From: JBCBDX01 sp038529265
GTDB taxonomy: Bacteria > Pseudomonadota > Alphaproteobacteria > Rhizobiales > Rhizobiaceae
Length of the DNA stretch: 64,000 bases
Assembly: GCA_038529265.1 (NCBI GenBank)
Contig: JBCBDX010000002.1
Span: 186,001 to 250,000 of the forward strand
Reading direction: 5' to 3'
Below the pieces are notes generated by a model, which did no database searches, had not been told where the DNA came from, and saw only the letters and a program-made list of their open reading frames with translations. Both the position numbers and the translations under genes were made by a program. Below are positions 17,363 through 25,839 of this stretch, one piece after another (the stretch's first letter is position 1; the number at the start of each line of letters is the position of its first letter).

Positions 17363-18475
17363 TCAGTTGGTGTCTTCTGATCCTTCAAAATCCTCGTCCC
17401 CTGATGCCGCAATTTTTTGCGTTTCGTCATCATGGAGAAGCTGTTCGGCAATTAATCCGGCATTCTGACGCAGCGCCATCTCAATCTGATCGGCAACATC
17501 AATATTATCACGCAGGAACTGCTTGGCGTTTTCACGGCCCTGCCCCAAACGCTGACTATCGTATGAGAACCATGAGCCAGACTTCTCAACAATCCCGGCC
17601 TTGACGCCCAAATCGATCAGTTCACCGGTTTTGGAAACACCTTCGCCATACATAATATCGAAATGAACTTCCTTGAAAGGCGGTGCCAGCTTGTTCTTGA
17701 CGACTTTGATTTTGGTCTGGTTTCCAACCACTTCATCACGATCCTTGACCGCACCGATCCGGCGAATATCCAAGCGTACCGAAGCATAAAACTTCAGCGC
17801 GTTACCACCAGTTGTCGTCTCAGGTGAGCCGAACATGACGCCGATCTTCATCCGAATTTGGTTGATGAAAATCACCATCGTGTTGGAACGCGATATCGAC
17901 GCTGTCAGCTTGCGTAGTGCTTGGCTCATCAAACGTGCCTGCATGCCAGGCAGTGAGTCGCCCATCTCGCCTTCAATCTCGGCACGCGGTGTCAAAGCTG
18001 CAACGGAATCGATCACCAAGACATCGCAGGCACCAGACCGAACAAGCGTATCGGCAATCTCCAGGGCCTGTTCGCCATTATCTGGTTGGGAGATCAAAAG
18101 GTCTTCAAGACTGACACCCAATTTACGGGCATAAACCGGATCCAACGCATGCTCAGCATCAACAAACGCACAAATGCCGCCATTTTTTTGGGCCTCCGCT
18201 ACAGTGTGAAGCGCCATCGTGGTTTTACCAGAACTTTCAGGGCCATAGACCTCAATAATCCGCCCCTTTGGCAGGCCACCAACACCAAGTGCAATATCCA
18301 GCCCCAAAGAGCCGGTTGACACTGTTTCAATCTCTACAATTTGTTCGCTTGCGCCCAGCCGCATGATCGAGCCCTTGCCGAAAGAGCGTTCGATTTGTGC
18401 CAGCGCCGCATCCAAAGCCTTGGATTTGTCCACGCCTTTTCCCTCAACGAGCTTTAAGTTTGCCTGTCCCATCAT
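17363..18475 (-). CDS. recA: Recombinase RecA
   Basis: A 370-residue recombinase with Walker A GPESSGKT at residues 78-85, the FVDAEHALDP segment, VIDSVAALTPRAEIEGEMGD (Walker B and loop L1), and the L2 region with FINQIRMKIGVMFGSPETTTGG. The C-terminus is acidic, as usual. It drives homologous recombination and LexA self-cleavage. The gene starts with two ATGs (18475 and 18472), and either could serve. A LexA-type direct repeat lies about 55 bp upstream. Confidence 0.97.
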   Translation of the reverse strand: MMGQANLKLVEGKGVDKSKALDAALAQIERSFGKGSIMRLGASEQIVEIETVSTGSLGLDIALGVGGLPKGRIIEVYGPESSGKTTMALHTVAEAQKNGGICAFVDAEHALDPVYARKLGVSLEDLLISQPDNGEQALEIADTLVRSGACDVLVIDSVAALTPRAEIEGEMGDSLPGMQARLMSQALRKLTASISRSNTMVIFINQIRMKIGVMFGSPETTTGGNALKFYASVRLDIRRIGAVKDRDEVVGNQTKIKVVKNKLAPPFKEVHFDIMYGEGVSKTGELIDLGVKAGIVEKSGSWFSYDSQRLGQGRENAKQFLRDNIDVADQIEMALRQNAGLIAEQLLHDDETQKIAASGDEDFEGSEDTN

Positions 18476-18527
18476 GTATCCCCTAAGTGCGCAAGTAAAA
18501 GACGCGCAAATTGATCATACAAATTCT

Positions 18528-18542
18528 GTACCATTTTTGTTC
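18528..18542 (-). promoter_or_regulatory. Candidate LexA (SOS) box upstream of recA
   Basis: On the minus strand GAAC-N7-GTAC, one mismatch from the alphaproteobacterial LexA direct repeat GAAC-N7-GAAC (equivalently GTTC-N7-GTTC). It sits 53-67 bp upstream of the recA start in an AT-rich spacer, where an SOS operator is expected. Assignment rests on position plus pattern. Confidence 0.6.
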
Positions 18543-18692
18543 TATTTTCGCAATGCCATTAAATCATTGAAATTATTGCATTATTACATTTTGTTTTTGA
18601 AATGTTCTATTCTTGCGCAAAAAGCAGCATTGTGGATCAGCCCTCATGTGAGGTCGCTATGGCAGAATCACTGGGCATGTTAACCAGACTTC

Positions 18693-19589
18693 ATGCGCGC
18701 AAAACACATCGTTGGCATCGGCGGCGCCCATGTCGATTGGATTGCCAAAATGAGCATACCGAACGTCGCTGGCGCTTCGACACCTGGTGTTGTTGACGCC
18801 GGTGTCGGCGGTTGTTGCCTGAACAGCCTGCGTGTTTTGGCGCAATTATCAGATGTTACCAAGATTACGATGATTTCCGCCCGTGGTGCCGATGCGGCAG
18901 GAGAGCAGGTCCAAGCCGCCATAGAAGAAGCAGAGATCGAAGATCAAAGCGCGGTGTTTCTTGATCGAACAACGCCAACCTACACAGCAGTATTAGACGC
19001 CGACGGCGATGTACAGGCTGCTGTTGCCGACATGAGCCTCTATGAAGACGCGCTACCGCGACATCTCAATCGTCGTGAAGTGCGCGATGCGCTTCAACAT
19101 GCAGATATGCTTGTAATAGATGCCAATTTACCGGCCGAGACCATTGAAACTATCACATCAGCCTTTCGCGGCATAATCGTTGGATTAGCCATCTCTCCGG
19201 CCAAAGCCAATCGGTTGAAGCCGAGCGCAGGAAATTTCGATCTGGTTTTCATGAATCATAGAGAAAAAGCAGCACTTGGCGATTTGCATGCAGCCGGCTT
19301 TAAGGACACCGTCATTACGGAAGGCACAAAGGACGTCCTGCTTTCGACGGACGGAAACGAGTACAGCATCGGTGTTTCACAGGTGCCCAGCGTGGTCGAT
19401 GTCACAGGGGCAGGTGATGCTTTGGCAGGCGCGACACTTGCGGCGCTGGTCAAAGTGGAAAACTGCACACTTTATGACGCGGTGAAATTTGGCGTAGCAG
19501 CAGCCAGCAAAACCATCCAAACGCATGGGCCGATTGCGTCACTTGAATGGGAGACGCTCTTGGCCGAGGTAAAGCAGCATGACAGCTAA
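18693..19589 (+). CDS. psuK: PfkB-family kinase, probable pseudouridine kinase
   Basis: A 298-residue ribokinase-family protein. It opens with HIVGIGGAHVDWIAK, and the PfkB anion-hole/catalytic motif VTGAGDALAGA lies near residues 236-246 with the catalytic aspartate. The family alone covers many sugars. The 11-bp overlap with the next gene, a clear pseudouridine-5'-phosphate glycosidase, makes pseudouridine kinase the best call. It would phosphorylate pseudouridine from RNA turnover in the cytosol. Confidence 0.82.
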   Translation: MRAKHIVGIGGAHVDWIAKMSIPNVAGASTPGVVDAGVGGCCLNSLRVLAQLSDVTKITMISARGADAAGEQVQAAIEEAEIEDQSAVFLDRTTPTYTAVLDADGDVQAAVADMSLYEDALPRHLNRREVRDALQHADMLVIDANLPAETIETITSAFRGIIVGLAISPAKANRLKPSAGNFDLVFMNHREKAALGDLHAAGFKDTVITEGTKDVLLSTDGNEYSIGVSQVPSVVDVTGAGDALAGATLAALVKVENCTLYDAVKFGVAAASKTIQTHGPIASLEWETLLAEVKQHDS

Positions 19590-20523
19590 AATGAAAATTG
19601 CCCCAGAAGTTGAGAACGCATTGCGGGCGGCTGATCCAGTGGTTGCTTTAGAGTCAACTATCATAACACATGGGATGCCCTGGCCGGATAATCTGGAAAT
19701 GGCGGCCAATGTAGAAACCGTGATCCGCAAAGAAGGCGCCCTACCCGCCACTATAGCGGTCATAGAAGGCGTCTTGCATATCGGGCTCGATGATTCGGCG
19801 CGCGAAAAGCTGGCTAAAACCCAAAATGCAATGAAACTGTCGCGCGCTGATTTGGCGTTTGCCATGGCACGAGGGGCAACTGGCGGTACAACAGTGGCGG
19901 CAACCATGATGGCCGCCGCCAGCGCGGGTATCGGCGTATTTGCAACAGGCGGCATTGGCGGTGTGCATAGAGGTGCAGAACTCGACTTTGACATATCGGC
20001 TGATCTTGATGAACTGGCCCGAACGCCAGTCACCGTTGTTTGCGCAGGCGCCAAAGCAATCCTTGACCTTCCAAAAACGCTTGAAGCGCTGGAAACACGT
20101 GGCGTACCGGTGATTGCGTTTGGCCAGGATGAATTGCCAGCCTTCTGGTCGCGCCAATCGGGTCTAAAAGCGCCGTTGCGCATCGATAGCGTTGAAGAAA
20201 TTGGCGATTTTGTTTCAATACGAAGGGAATTGGTTCGCATGGGCCATGGCGGAACGTTGATATGCAATCCCGTACCTGCCAGCGATGAAATTCCACTCGA
20301 AAAAATGAACATGCACATTGAAACAGCGCTGAAGCTCGCAACGGAGGCAAAGGCAATCGGCAAGGCTGCAACGCCTTTCCTGCTATCAAAGATGGTTGCA
20401 CTGACGGGCGGCGATAGTTTGAAAACGAACATCGCACTGGTTGAAAACAACGCGCGCTTGGCGGCACAGATCGCTATCGATCTGGCCGCGCGAAACGACA
20501 AGCGCAAGATTGGTTTTGTCTAA
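19579..20523 (+). CDS. psuG: Pseudouridine-5'-phosphate glycosidase
   Basis: A 314-residue enzyme of the YeiN/PsuG family (usual length about 310). It shows ALESTIITHGMPWPDNLEMA near the N-terminus, FATGGIGGVHRGAE around residues 115-128 and KAILDLPKTLEALETRGVPV. It cleaves the C-C bond of pseudouridine 5'-phosphate to uracil and ribose 5-phosphate. Overlap with psuK gives a two-gene salvage operon. The transcript probably has no strong stop before the globin gene 66 bp later. Confidence 0.92.
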   Translation: MTAKMKIAPEVENALRAADPVVALESTIITHGMPWPDNLEMAANVETVIRKEGALPATIAVIEGVLHIGLDDSAREKLAKTQNAMKLSRADLAFAMARGATGGTTVAATMMAAASAGIGVFATGGIGGVHRGAELDFDISADLDELARTPVTVVCAGAKAILDLPKTLEALETRGVPVIAFGQDELPAFWSRQSGLKAPLRIDSVEEIGDFVSIRRELVRMGHGGTLICNPVPASDEIPLEKMNMHIETALKLATEAKAIGKAATPFLLSKMVALTGGDSLKTNIALVENNARLAAQIAIDLAARNDKRKIGFV

Positions 20524-20589
20524 TACGCTTGACTTAAGCTGCCCAGCATACCCAGTGCGCTCCGGTGACTGAAATCAAACCGCGGTTCT

Positions 20590-21021
20590 ATGAAAGGCAA
20601 AGAAGTGTCGGAGCAGGAACAAGCATTCGTTCGGATCAGGTCAACATGGGCTGCTGCAGCGAGCGACCCTTCAAGATTGGCCAGCCTGTTTTACGCCAAT
20701 TTGTTCCGCATTGATCATTCAACGCGCCCTTTGTTCGTGGGCGATTTGGTGCTTCAAGGGAGAAAACTGGCTCAGACACTCAACTTCATTGTCGATAACC
20801 TCCATGATGAGGAAACTCTGGTGCCAGCCGCAAAAGAGCTTGCCATTCGCCACGTTGATTATGGCGTAACCGCTGATCAGTACGGATCCGTTGGCGCTGC
20901 ACTTATTGAAACACTGACACAATTGCTGGGGCCGACATTTGGCGAGGAAGACAAACAAGCTTGGCTTGATACCTACGCCAAATTGTCATCCGTTATGGTA
21001 GAAGCAGCTTACCCCGAATAG
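20590..21021 (+). CDS. Single-domain globin
   Basis: A 143-residue protein with the globin helices of the bacterial haemoglobin/flavohaemoglobin type. F49 (RPLF) fits the CD1 phenylalanine and H88 (AIRHVDYGV) the proximal haem ligand, followed by a YGSVGAALIETL helix G-like segment and LDTYAKLSSVMVEAAY helix H. No reductase domain is attached, so it binds O2 or NO, or senses them, rather than acting as a full NO dioxygenase alone. It stands between psuG and the FIST/LOV-kinase genes and is followed by its own terminator, so a link to the kinase is only suggested by position. Confidence 0.75.
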   Translation: MKGKEVSEQEQAFVRIRSTWAAAASDPSRLASLFYANLFRIDHSTRPLFVGDLVLQGRKLAQTLNFIVDNLHDEETLVPAAKELAIRHVDYGVTADQYGSVGAALIETLTQLLGPTFGEEDKQAWLDTYAKLSSVMVEAAYPE

Positions 21022-21034
21022 CGCCAGCGGCGGC

Positions 21035-21068
21035 GGGGACCCCAACTTCGGGGCCCCCTATTCTTTTG
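21035..21068 (+). terminator. Rho-independent terminator after the globin gene
   Basis: GGGG-A-CCCC (21035-21043) pairs with GGGGCCCC (21050-21057) around a 6-nt loop, with one bulged A, and is followed by CTATTCTTTT. It separates the globin transcript from the FIST gene. Confidence 0.65.
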
Positions 21069-21145
21069 GATAGTCTCGTATACCAATAACCAAAAACGCC
21101 AATTGCCAATTCCGCTAAACAGTTTCCGAAAAAGGAGACAGGGCG

Positions 21146-22306
21146 TTGCAAATCATCGCGGAAACCGCGTCTGACATTGAGGCGTTGGCCCTTAAAATGG
21201 GCCAGCAGCAATTCGATTTTGTTTCTTTGCACGGCAATTGCAACTTGCAGATAGCACGCGAAGCCCCTGCGGCATTGCAGCAAGCAAAGCGCATCCATGG
21301 TGCAACCTCATGCCATGGGATCATGTCCAATAGTGGGGCCAACAATGGGCTCGGTGCGTTTGCGATATGCGACCCCAAAGGTGCCTACGGGACGGGTATG
21401 GCAGCATTTGAGCAGTCTGTTGCGTCAGCTGCACAAAGCGCAACGAAGAGAGCACTTGTCGATGCCAAACGTATTGGCGAACAACCGGCTTTAGTTTGGG
21501 TATCCGCCACTCCCGGTAATGAGGAGCAGGTAATTGCCGGCATTGAAGCCGTTATTGGAAAAGACGCGGCACCGATAATTGGCGGCAGCGCTGCCGACAA
21601 TGATGTCAGTGGAGACTGGAGTGTATTCTCCATGGATGAGATGGCCGCTTCAGGAGTTGTTGTATCGGTCTTATTTCCTTCGGTTCCGATATCCTTCGCC
21701 TATCAGAACGGATATTCACCCACGGATCGAAGCGGTGTTGTCACCGCAGCTGAAGGTCGAAAAATCAGAGAGATAGACGGACGACCAGCGCTTGATGTCT
21801 ATCGCGAATGGACGGGCGGAGCAGTCACCGCCGTTGAGCATGGCGCTGGTTCACGACCCATTTTGTCAGAAAGCACTTTCTGGCCATTGGGCCGTGAGGT
21901 GAGCCGGTTTGGAGATGTTCCCCTGTACCTGCTGGCTCACCCGTCCGTTGCCCACGACGATAGCAGCATCGATCTTTTCGCCAATGTCAGTGAAGGCGAA
22001 ACTCTCACCCAAATGAATGGAACGGCTCATAGTCTGATCGAGCGCGCAGGCCGGGTCGCTTCACTTGCGTGTGCAAGCGGCAGAATTGAGAAAAGCGACG
22101 TTGCCGGTGCACTCATGGTCTATTGTGGCGGCTGCATGCTTTCGGTGCGCGACAAGATTGACGAAGTTGCCGCCGGTGTCGCCGATGCATTGGATGGGGC
22201 ACCTTTTCTCGGAACATTTACTTTTGGTGAACAAGGCTCACTGCTGCAAGCGGGAAACCGGCATGGCAATCTTATGATTTCCTGCATAGTCTTTGGAGTT
22301 GAATGA
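21146..22306 (+). CDS. FIST domain-containing signal transduction protein
   Basis: A 386-residue protein fitting FIST-N followed by FIST-C. The N-terminal half has the glycine-rich TSCHGIMSNSGANNGLGAFAI and IIGGSAADNDVSGDW; the C-terminal half carries MVYCGGCML and FLGTFTFGEQG, typical of FIST-C. FIST proteins are thought to bind small ligands, perhaps amino acids, and often accompany kinases or chemoreceptors. Translation starts at a TTG (21146), strongly supported by AAGGAG 8 nt upstream. No signal peptide is seen. The kinase gene starts 22 nt after the stop, so this is probably an accessory input to it. Confidence 0.85.
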   Translation: MQIIAETASDIEALALKMGQQQFDFVSLHGNCNLQIAREAPAALQQAKRIHGATSCHGIMSNSGANNGLGAFAICDPKGAYGTGMAAFEQSVASAAQSATKRALVDAKRIGEQPALVWVSATPGNEEQVIAGIEAVIGKDAAPIIGGSAADNDVSGDWSVFSMDEMAASGVVVSVLFPSVPISFAYQNGYSPTDRSGVVTAAEGRKIREIDGRPALDVYREWTGGAVTAVEHGAGSRPILSESTFWPLGREVSRFGDVPLYLLAHPSVAHDDSSIDLFANVSEGETLTQMNGTAHSLIERAGRVASLACASGRIEKSDVAGALMVYCGGCMLSVRDKIDEVAAGVADALDGAPFLGTFTFGEQGSLLQAGNRHGNLMISCIVFGVE

Positions 22307-22328
22307 CCATCTTGGGGCACCATGCAGC

Positions 22329-25088
22329 ATGGCTGACGACGAGCGGTTAAGAGAAACACTGCTCGAACTGCAGATTTTGCGCGAGCGCGAAGCAAGTCTG
22401 CTCGCTGAGACCAAACGGTTGGCAGACTGTCTGGAGGCTTTTTCGACGGCTGACAATCCAGCCGCTGCGCTTAGCGCCCTTTTTGCGACCATTGCGCAGA
22501 CCACAGGAGCACGGCGAATTGTTCTTATTGAAAAGCAATTGGCCGGAGCTTCTACCATCGTTGCCAGCAATCATGGGGATTGGGAAGGACTGAAACTCAT
22601 CCCTCCAATCGACATGTATGCCCGGCCACGAAACGTCACTGACCTCTCTCTGGTGGGGGATTGGAAAGGTGATGCCCAGATGAAAGACCTGAGAGGTTTT
22701 TTGGTCGCTCCCGCTTCTGGTCATTTCAGTTTTGCAGCCTTTGGAGATAAAGACACACGCTTTGACGCCAAAGATCTAGAGCTGATAAGGCGGCTGGCTG
22801 GTTTGGCTTTGCAAGGCTTTCGAAACGCCAATATAGCCGCAGAAAACAATCTTCTAGCCGCGGCAATTTCTGGCTCTTCTTCCGGATTTGCGATTTCTGA
22901 CGCCACTCACCCCGACAGTCCATTGGTCTATGTGAACGCCGCATTCGAGGAACTTTCGGGCTACAGTGCCGAGGAAGTTTTGGGCGAAAACTGCCGCTTC
23001 CTGAGCGCCGAGCCAGCTGATTCACCTGAACGCAGAAGGTTGAGAGCGGCTGTCAAAGATAAGTCGGGTGGCACATTTCTACTGCAAAACAAGCGCAAGG
23101 ACAAAACACCATTCTGGAACGAACTAACGCTGTTTCCGGTCAGGAATGTTTCGGGTGACATCGTGAATCTTGTGGCGACACAAAGCGACGTCACAGAACG
23201 GGTCGCCGCGGCGGCAGAGCGTGATCGCGTGACAGCGCGCATGGAGCAGTCGCTAGCATCCAGCGATGATGGGTTCATGCTCGTGGAACAAGGTGGCGAT
23301 TTAGCTTTTGCAAACGATGCGGTGCGGGCGATCTTCCCTGCACCTGCCCGGGACTGGAAAGCAGGAACAAGCTTTTCAGACAATTGGCGTTCTTACCTGG
23401 AACACATCGCCGTTTTGGAGCGCCCGATCAGCGAGGAGCTTAAATCATTAGACCTTCCAGCGCTGGCTCAATTGAAAGAAGGTCAGGAGTTCGAGTTACC
23501 CGATGGACGCAGCATTTTCCTCAAGGCAAGGCCGTTAAAAGACGGCGGCATAGTCGCCTCGGCAACCGATATCACAGCACGACTACACGCGCAGAACCTA
23601 CTTTCCCAAAGACTGGCTGCCATTGAAGCCGCCAAAGACGGCATCCTGATTTGTGATGATGAGGGTCGCATCACTTACATAAACCCAGCTGGCGCTGAGT
23701 TAATGGGATTCGGCAAGTCCGGAAACGCTTATGGGCAAAAGTGGTCCAGTCGCTATGAAGGCGTACCCTCCATACGCGCCACGTTCGGATTCGAGCTGAC
23801 GCTCAATCACAAGTATAGCAGCAACAAGTCGGTGCACGAAATCTCGGGCTCGCCCTTACCATCGGGGGGCTACGTTATCGTTATCCGCGATATAACCGAC
23901 AGTTTAGCTTATGAAGAACGCGAAGCGGACATGACGCGCGAACTTATTCGTTTGCAGCGGCAGGAGGCCGTCGCGCAGCTTACAGCTGGCATCGCCCATG
24001 ACTTTAACAATCTGCTATCTGTGATTACTGGATCAGTGACTTTGATTGAACTCTCGGATGCCAGATCGCCCGAGATTGACGAACATATTCAACGCATTGC
24101 GCAGGCAGGCCAACAATCCAGCAAACTGGTCGCGCAACTGCTTGATGCCGGCCGACCAGAAGAAACGATCGGCCAATTTGATCTGGCAAACGCCTTAAAC
24201 AGCGTATCCGCGCTGCTGCGGCCACAGGTTCCCAATAACATTCACTATAAGGTGGCCACTGACCACGTCGCTGTCATGCTCAAGGGCAATCCTGAACTCT
24301 TCAGTCAAATACTGATGAACCTGTCGCTGAACGCGGTACACGCCATAGGTGTCGATGCTGGCGAGATAAGCGTGAGCGCAGGAGGGATGCAATTTGATGA
24401 CGGTATAACCAGTCGAAAAATGGATGCAGGTCGCATCGATAGCAGCAGGAGGTACACGCAGCTGACGGTGTCTGACAACGGTTCCGGTATGGACACAGAT
24501 ACAAAAAGCAAAGCGCTAACCCCCTACTTCACCACCAAGGGCAGGCACGGAAATGGCCTCGGGCTTGCCATGGCTTCGATGCAAATTCAGTCAATCGGCG
24601 GCGCGCTAAAAATTGAATCTGAGATTGGTTTAGGCACCAAAGTCCATCTCTTCTGGCCGATCGCGGAGGATGGCAACAATCAGGAGAGTACCTCCGGCAT
24701 CGAGAAGGTGCATCTGTCCGACAAGACGATTATCATTGTCGATGACGATGAGCGCGTTGGCGCTGTTCTAGCTGCCTTTTTGGAAGCGCAGGGCGCTGAA
24801 GTTGCCTTATGCACGGATCCACGCGACGCATTGTCAGCAATTGAAGATGATCCGGGCAGTTGGTCAGCGCTGGTTACGGACTATGATATGCCTGCAATGA
24901 ATGGCGGCGACTTAGCCGCAGCCGTTAAGAAAATCACACCACATATCCCAATTTTTGTTGTCTCCGCGCTGGTAGGGCGAATTTCTGACCCGCGACTTTC
25001 ATCGTTGGGGGGAGTAGAAATGTTTCGAAAACCGGTTGAGCTGGAAAAATTGGCAGCAGCAATCGAATTCTCGACAACAAAAGTGTAA
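22329..25088 (+). CDS. Hybrid sensor histidine kinase with LOV, PAS and receiver domains
   Basis: A 919-residue soluble kinase. In order: coiled N-terminus (1-35); GAF-like region (about 40-165); LOV domain (about 178-292) with GENCRFLS holding C222; two further PAS-like regions (about 305-418 and 428-525); HisKA with H557 in GIAHDFNNLL; HATPase with N664, DNGSG (716-720) and GNGLGLAM (741-748); and a receiver with D805-D807, phospho-acceptor D851 and K901. The LOV cysteine and flavin-contact residues N254, N264 and Q285 fall at the same spacing as in plant LOV2, so flavin binding and blue-light sensing are likely. The start at 22329 is preferred over a TTG at 22293 inside the FIST gene; its ribosome-binding site is weak. 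Confidence 0.88.
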   Translation: MADDERLRETLLELQILREREASLLAETKRLADCLEAFSTADNPAAALSALFATIAQTTGARRIVLIEKQLAGASTIVASNHGDWEGLKLIPPIDMYARPRNVTDLSLVGDWKGDAQMKDLRGFLVAPASGHFSFAAFGDKDTRFDAKDLELIRRLAGLALQGFRNANIAAENNLLAAAISGSSSGFAISDATHPDSPLVYVNAAFEELSGYSAEEVLGENCRFLSAEPADSPERRRLRAAVKDKSGGTFLLQNKRKDKTPFWNELTLFPVRNVSGDIVNLVATQSDVTERVAAAAERDRVTARMEQSLASSDDGFMLVEQGGDLAFANDAVRAIFPAPARDWKAGTSFSDNWRSYLEHIAVLERPISEELKSLDLPALAQLKEGQEFELPDGRSIFLKARPLKDGGIVASATDITARLHAQNLLSQRLAAIEAAKDGILICDDEGRITYINPAGAELMGFGKSGNAYGQKWSSRYEGVPSIRATFGFELTLNHKYSSNKSVHEISGSPLPSGGYVIVIRDITDSLAYEEREADMTRELIRLQRQEAVAQLTAGIAHDFNNLLSVITGSVTLIELSDARSPEIDEHIQRIAQAGQQSSKLVAQLLDAGRPEETIGQFDLANALNSVSALLRPQVPNNIHYKVATDHVAVMLKGNPELFSQILMNLSLNAVHAIGVDAGEISVSAGGMQFDDGITSRKMDAGRIDSSRRYTQLTVSDNGSGMDTDTKSKALTPYFTTKGRHGNGLGLAMASMQIQSIGGALKIESEIGLGTKVHLFWPIAEDGNNQESTSGIEKVHLSDKTIIIVDDDERVGAVLAAFLEAQGAEVALCTDPRDALSAIEDDPGSWSALVTDYDMPAMNGGDLAAAVKKITPHIPIFVVSALVGRISDPRLSSLGGVEMFRKPVELEKLAAAIEFSTTKV

Positions 25089-25111
25089 GAATAACCTGCT
25101 AGGTTACCAAA

Positions 25112-25726
25112 ATGAGAATTCTTATTGCAGATGATCACGATCTCGTACTTGAAACACTGTCGGCTTTTTTGACAGCGCAAGGCGATATTGAAGTTGAAAC
25201 ATGTACATCACTGGATACAGCATGCGAAAAGATCAAGAACGATGCTGTCTATAATCTGGTTTTGCTCGATTACGGCATGCCTGGCATGGACGGCCTTGAT
25301 GGCCTTGCACGGGCCATCGAAGCTGCAAACAAAACACCCGTAGCAATCATGTCAGGCACCGCTAACAAAGCGGTAGCACAAGACGCGTTGGATGCAGGGG
25401 CAGTTGGCTTCTTACCTAAAACCATTGCGGCAAAGTCATTGGTCAACGCCGTTCGTTTCATGTCGATGGGCGAAACCTATGTTCCTCACGACTTCATGAA
25501 CGCCGAAGAGGAAGCGCCGGAAAACGCTCTGTCCAAGCTCTTGTCGACACGCGAAATGCAGGTGCTCGAAGGCCTTTGCCGCGGGCTGTCCAACAAGGAA
25601 CTGGCGCGCGAACTGGATCTTCAGGAAGTGACGATCAAACTCCATGTAAAAACGCTTTGCCGGAAGCTGGAGGCCAAAAACCGGACCCATGCTGCTATGA
25701 TCGGAAAAGAGGCCGGTATCGTGTGA
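25112..25726 (+). CDS. Response regulator, NarL/LuxR family
   Basis: A 204-residue two-domain regulator. The receiver (1-120) has ADDHD at 6-10 and the phospho-acceptor D53 in LLDYGMPGMDG. The C-terminal LuxR-type helix-turn-helix (about 140-204) reads LSTREMQVLEGLCRGLSNKE and then IKLHVKTLCRKL. It begins 23 nt after the hybrid kinase and is almost certainly its output regulator. Targets are unknown. The nearest gene on the other strand is the RTX gene of the exopolysaccharide locus, only 113 bp away tail to tail. Confidence 0.92.
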   Translation: MRILIADDHDLVLETLSAFLTAQGDIEVETCTSLDTACEKIKNDAVYNLVLLDYGMPGMDGLDGLARAIEAANKTPVAIMSGTANKAVAQDALDAGAVGFLPKTIAAKSLVNAVRFMSMGETYVPHDFMNAEEEAPENALSKLLSTREMQVLEGLCRGLSNKELARELDLQEVTIKLHVKTLCRKLEAKNRTHAAMIGKEAGIV

Positions 25727-25839
25727 CACCGGCCAGTCTCAGGGTTGCTGTATTTGTCTGGAGCTAATGGAGCTCCGGCAAGGTGATCTCTCTTGGTTGG
25801 AGATCAACCAAACCGAAGCCTGTGCGACCCACTGAACAT

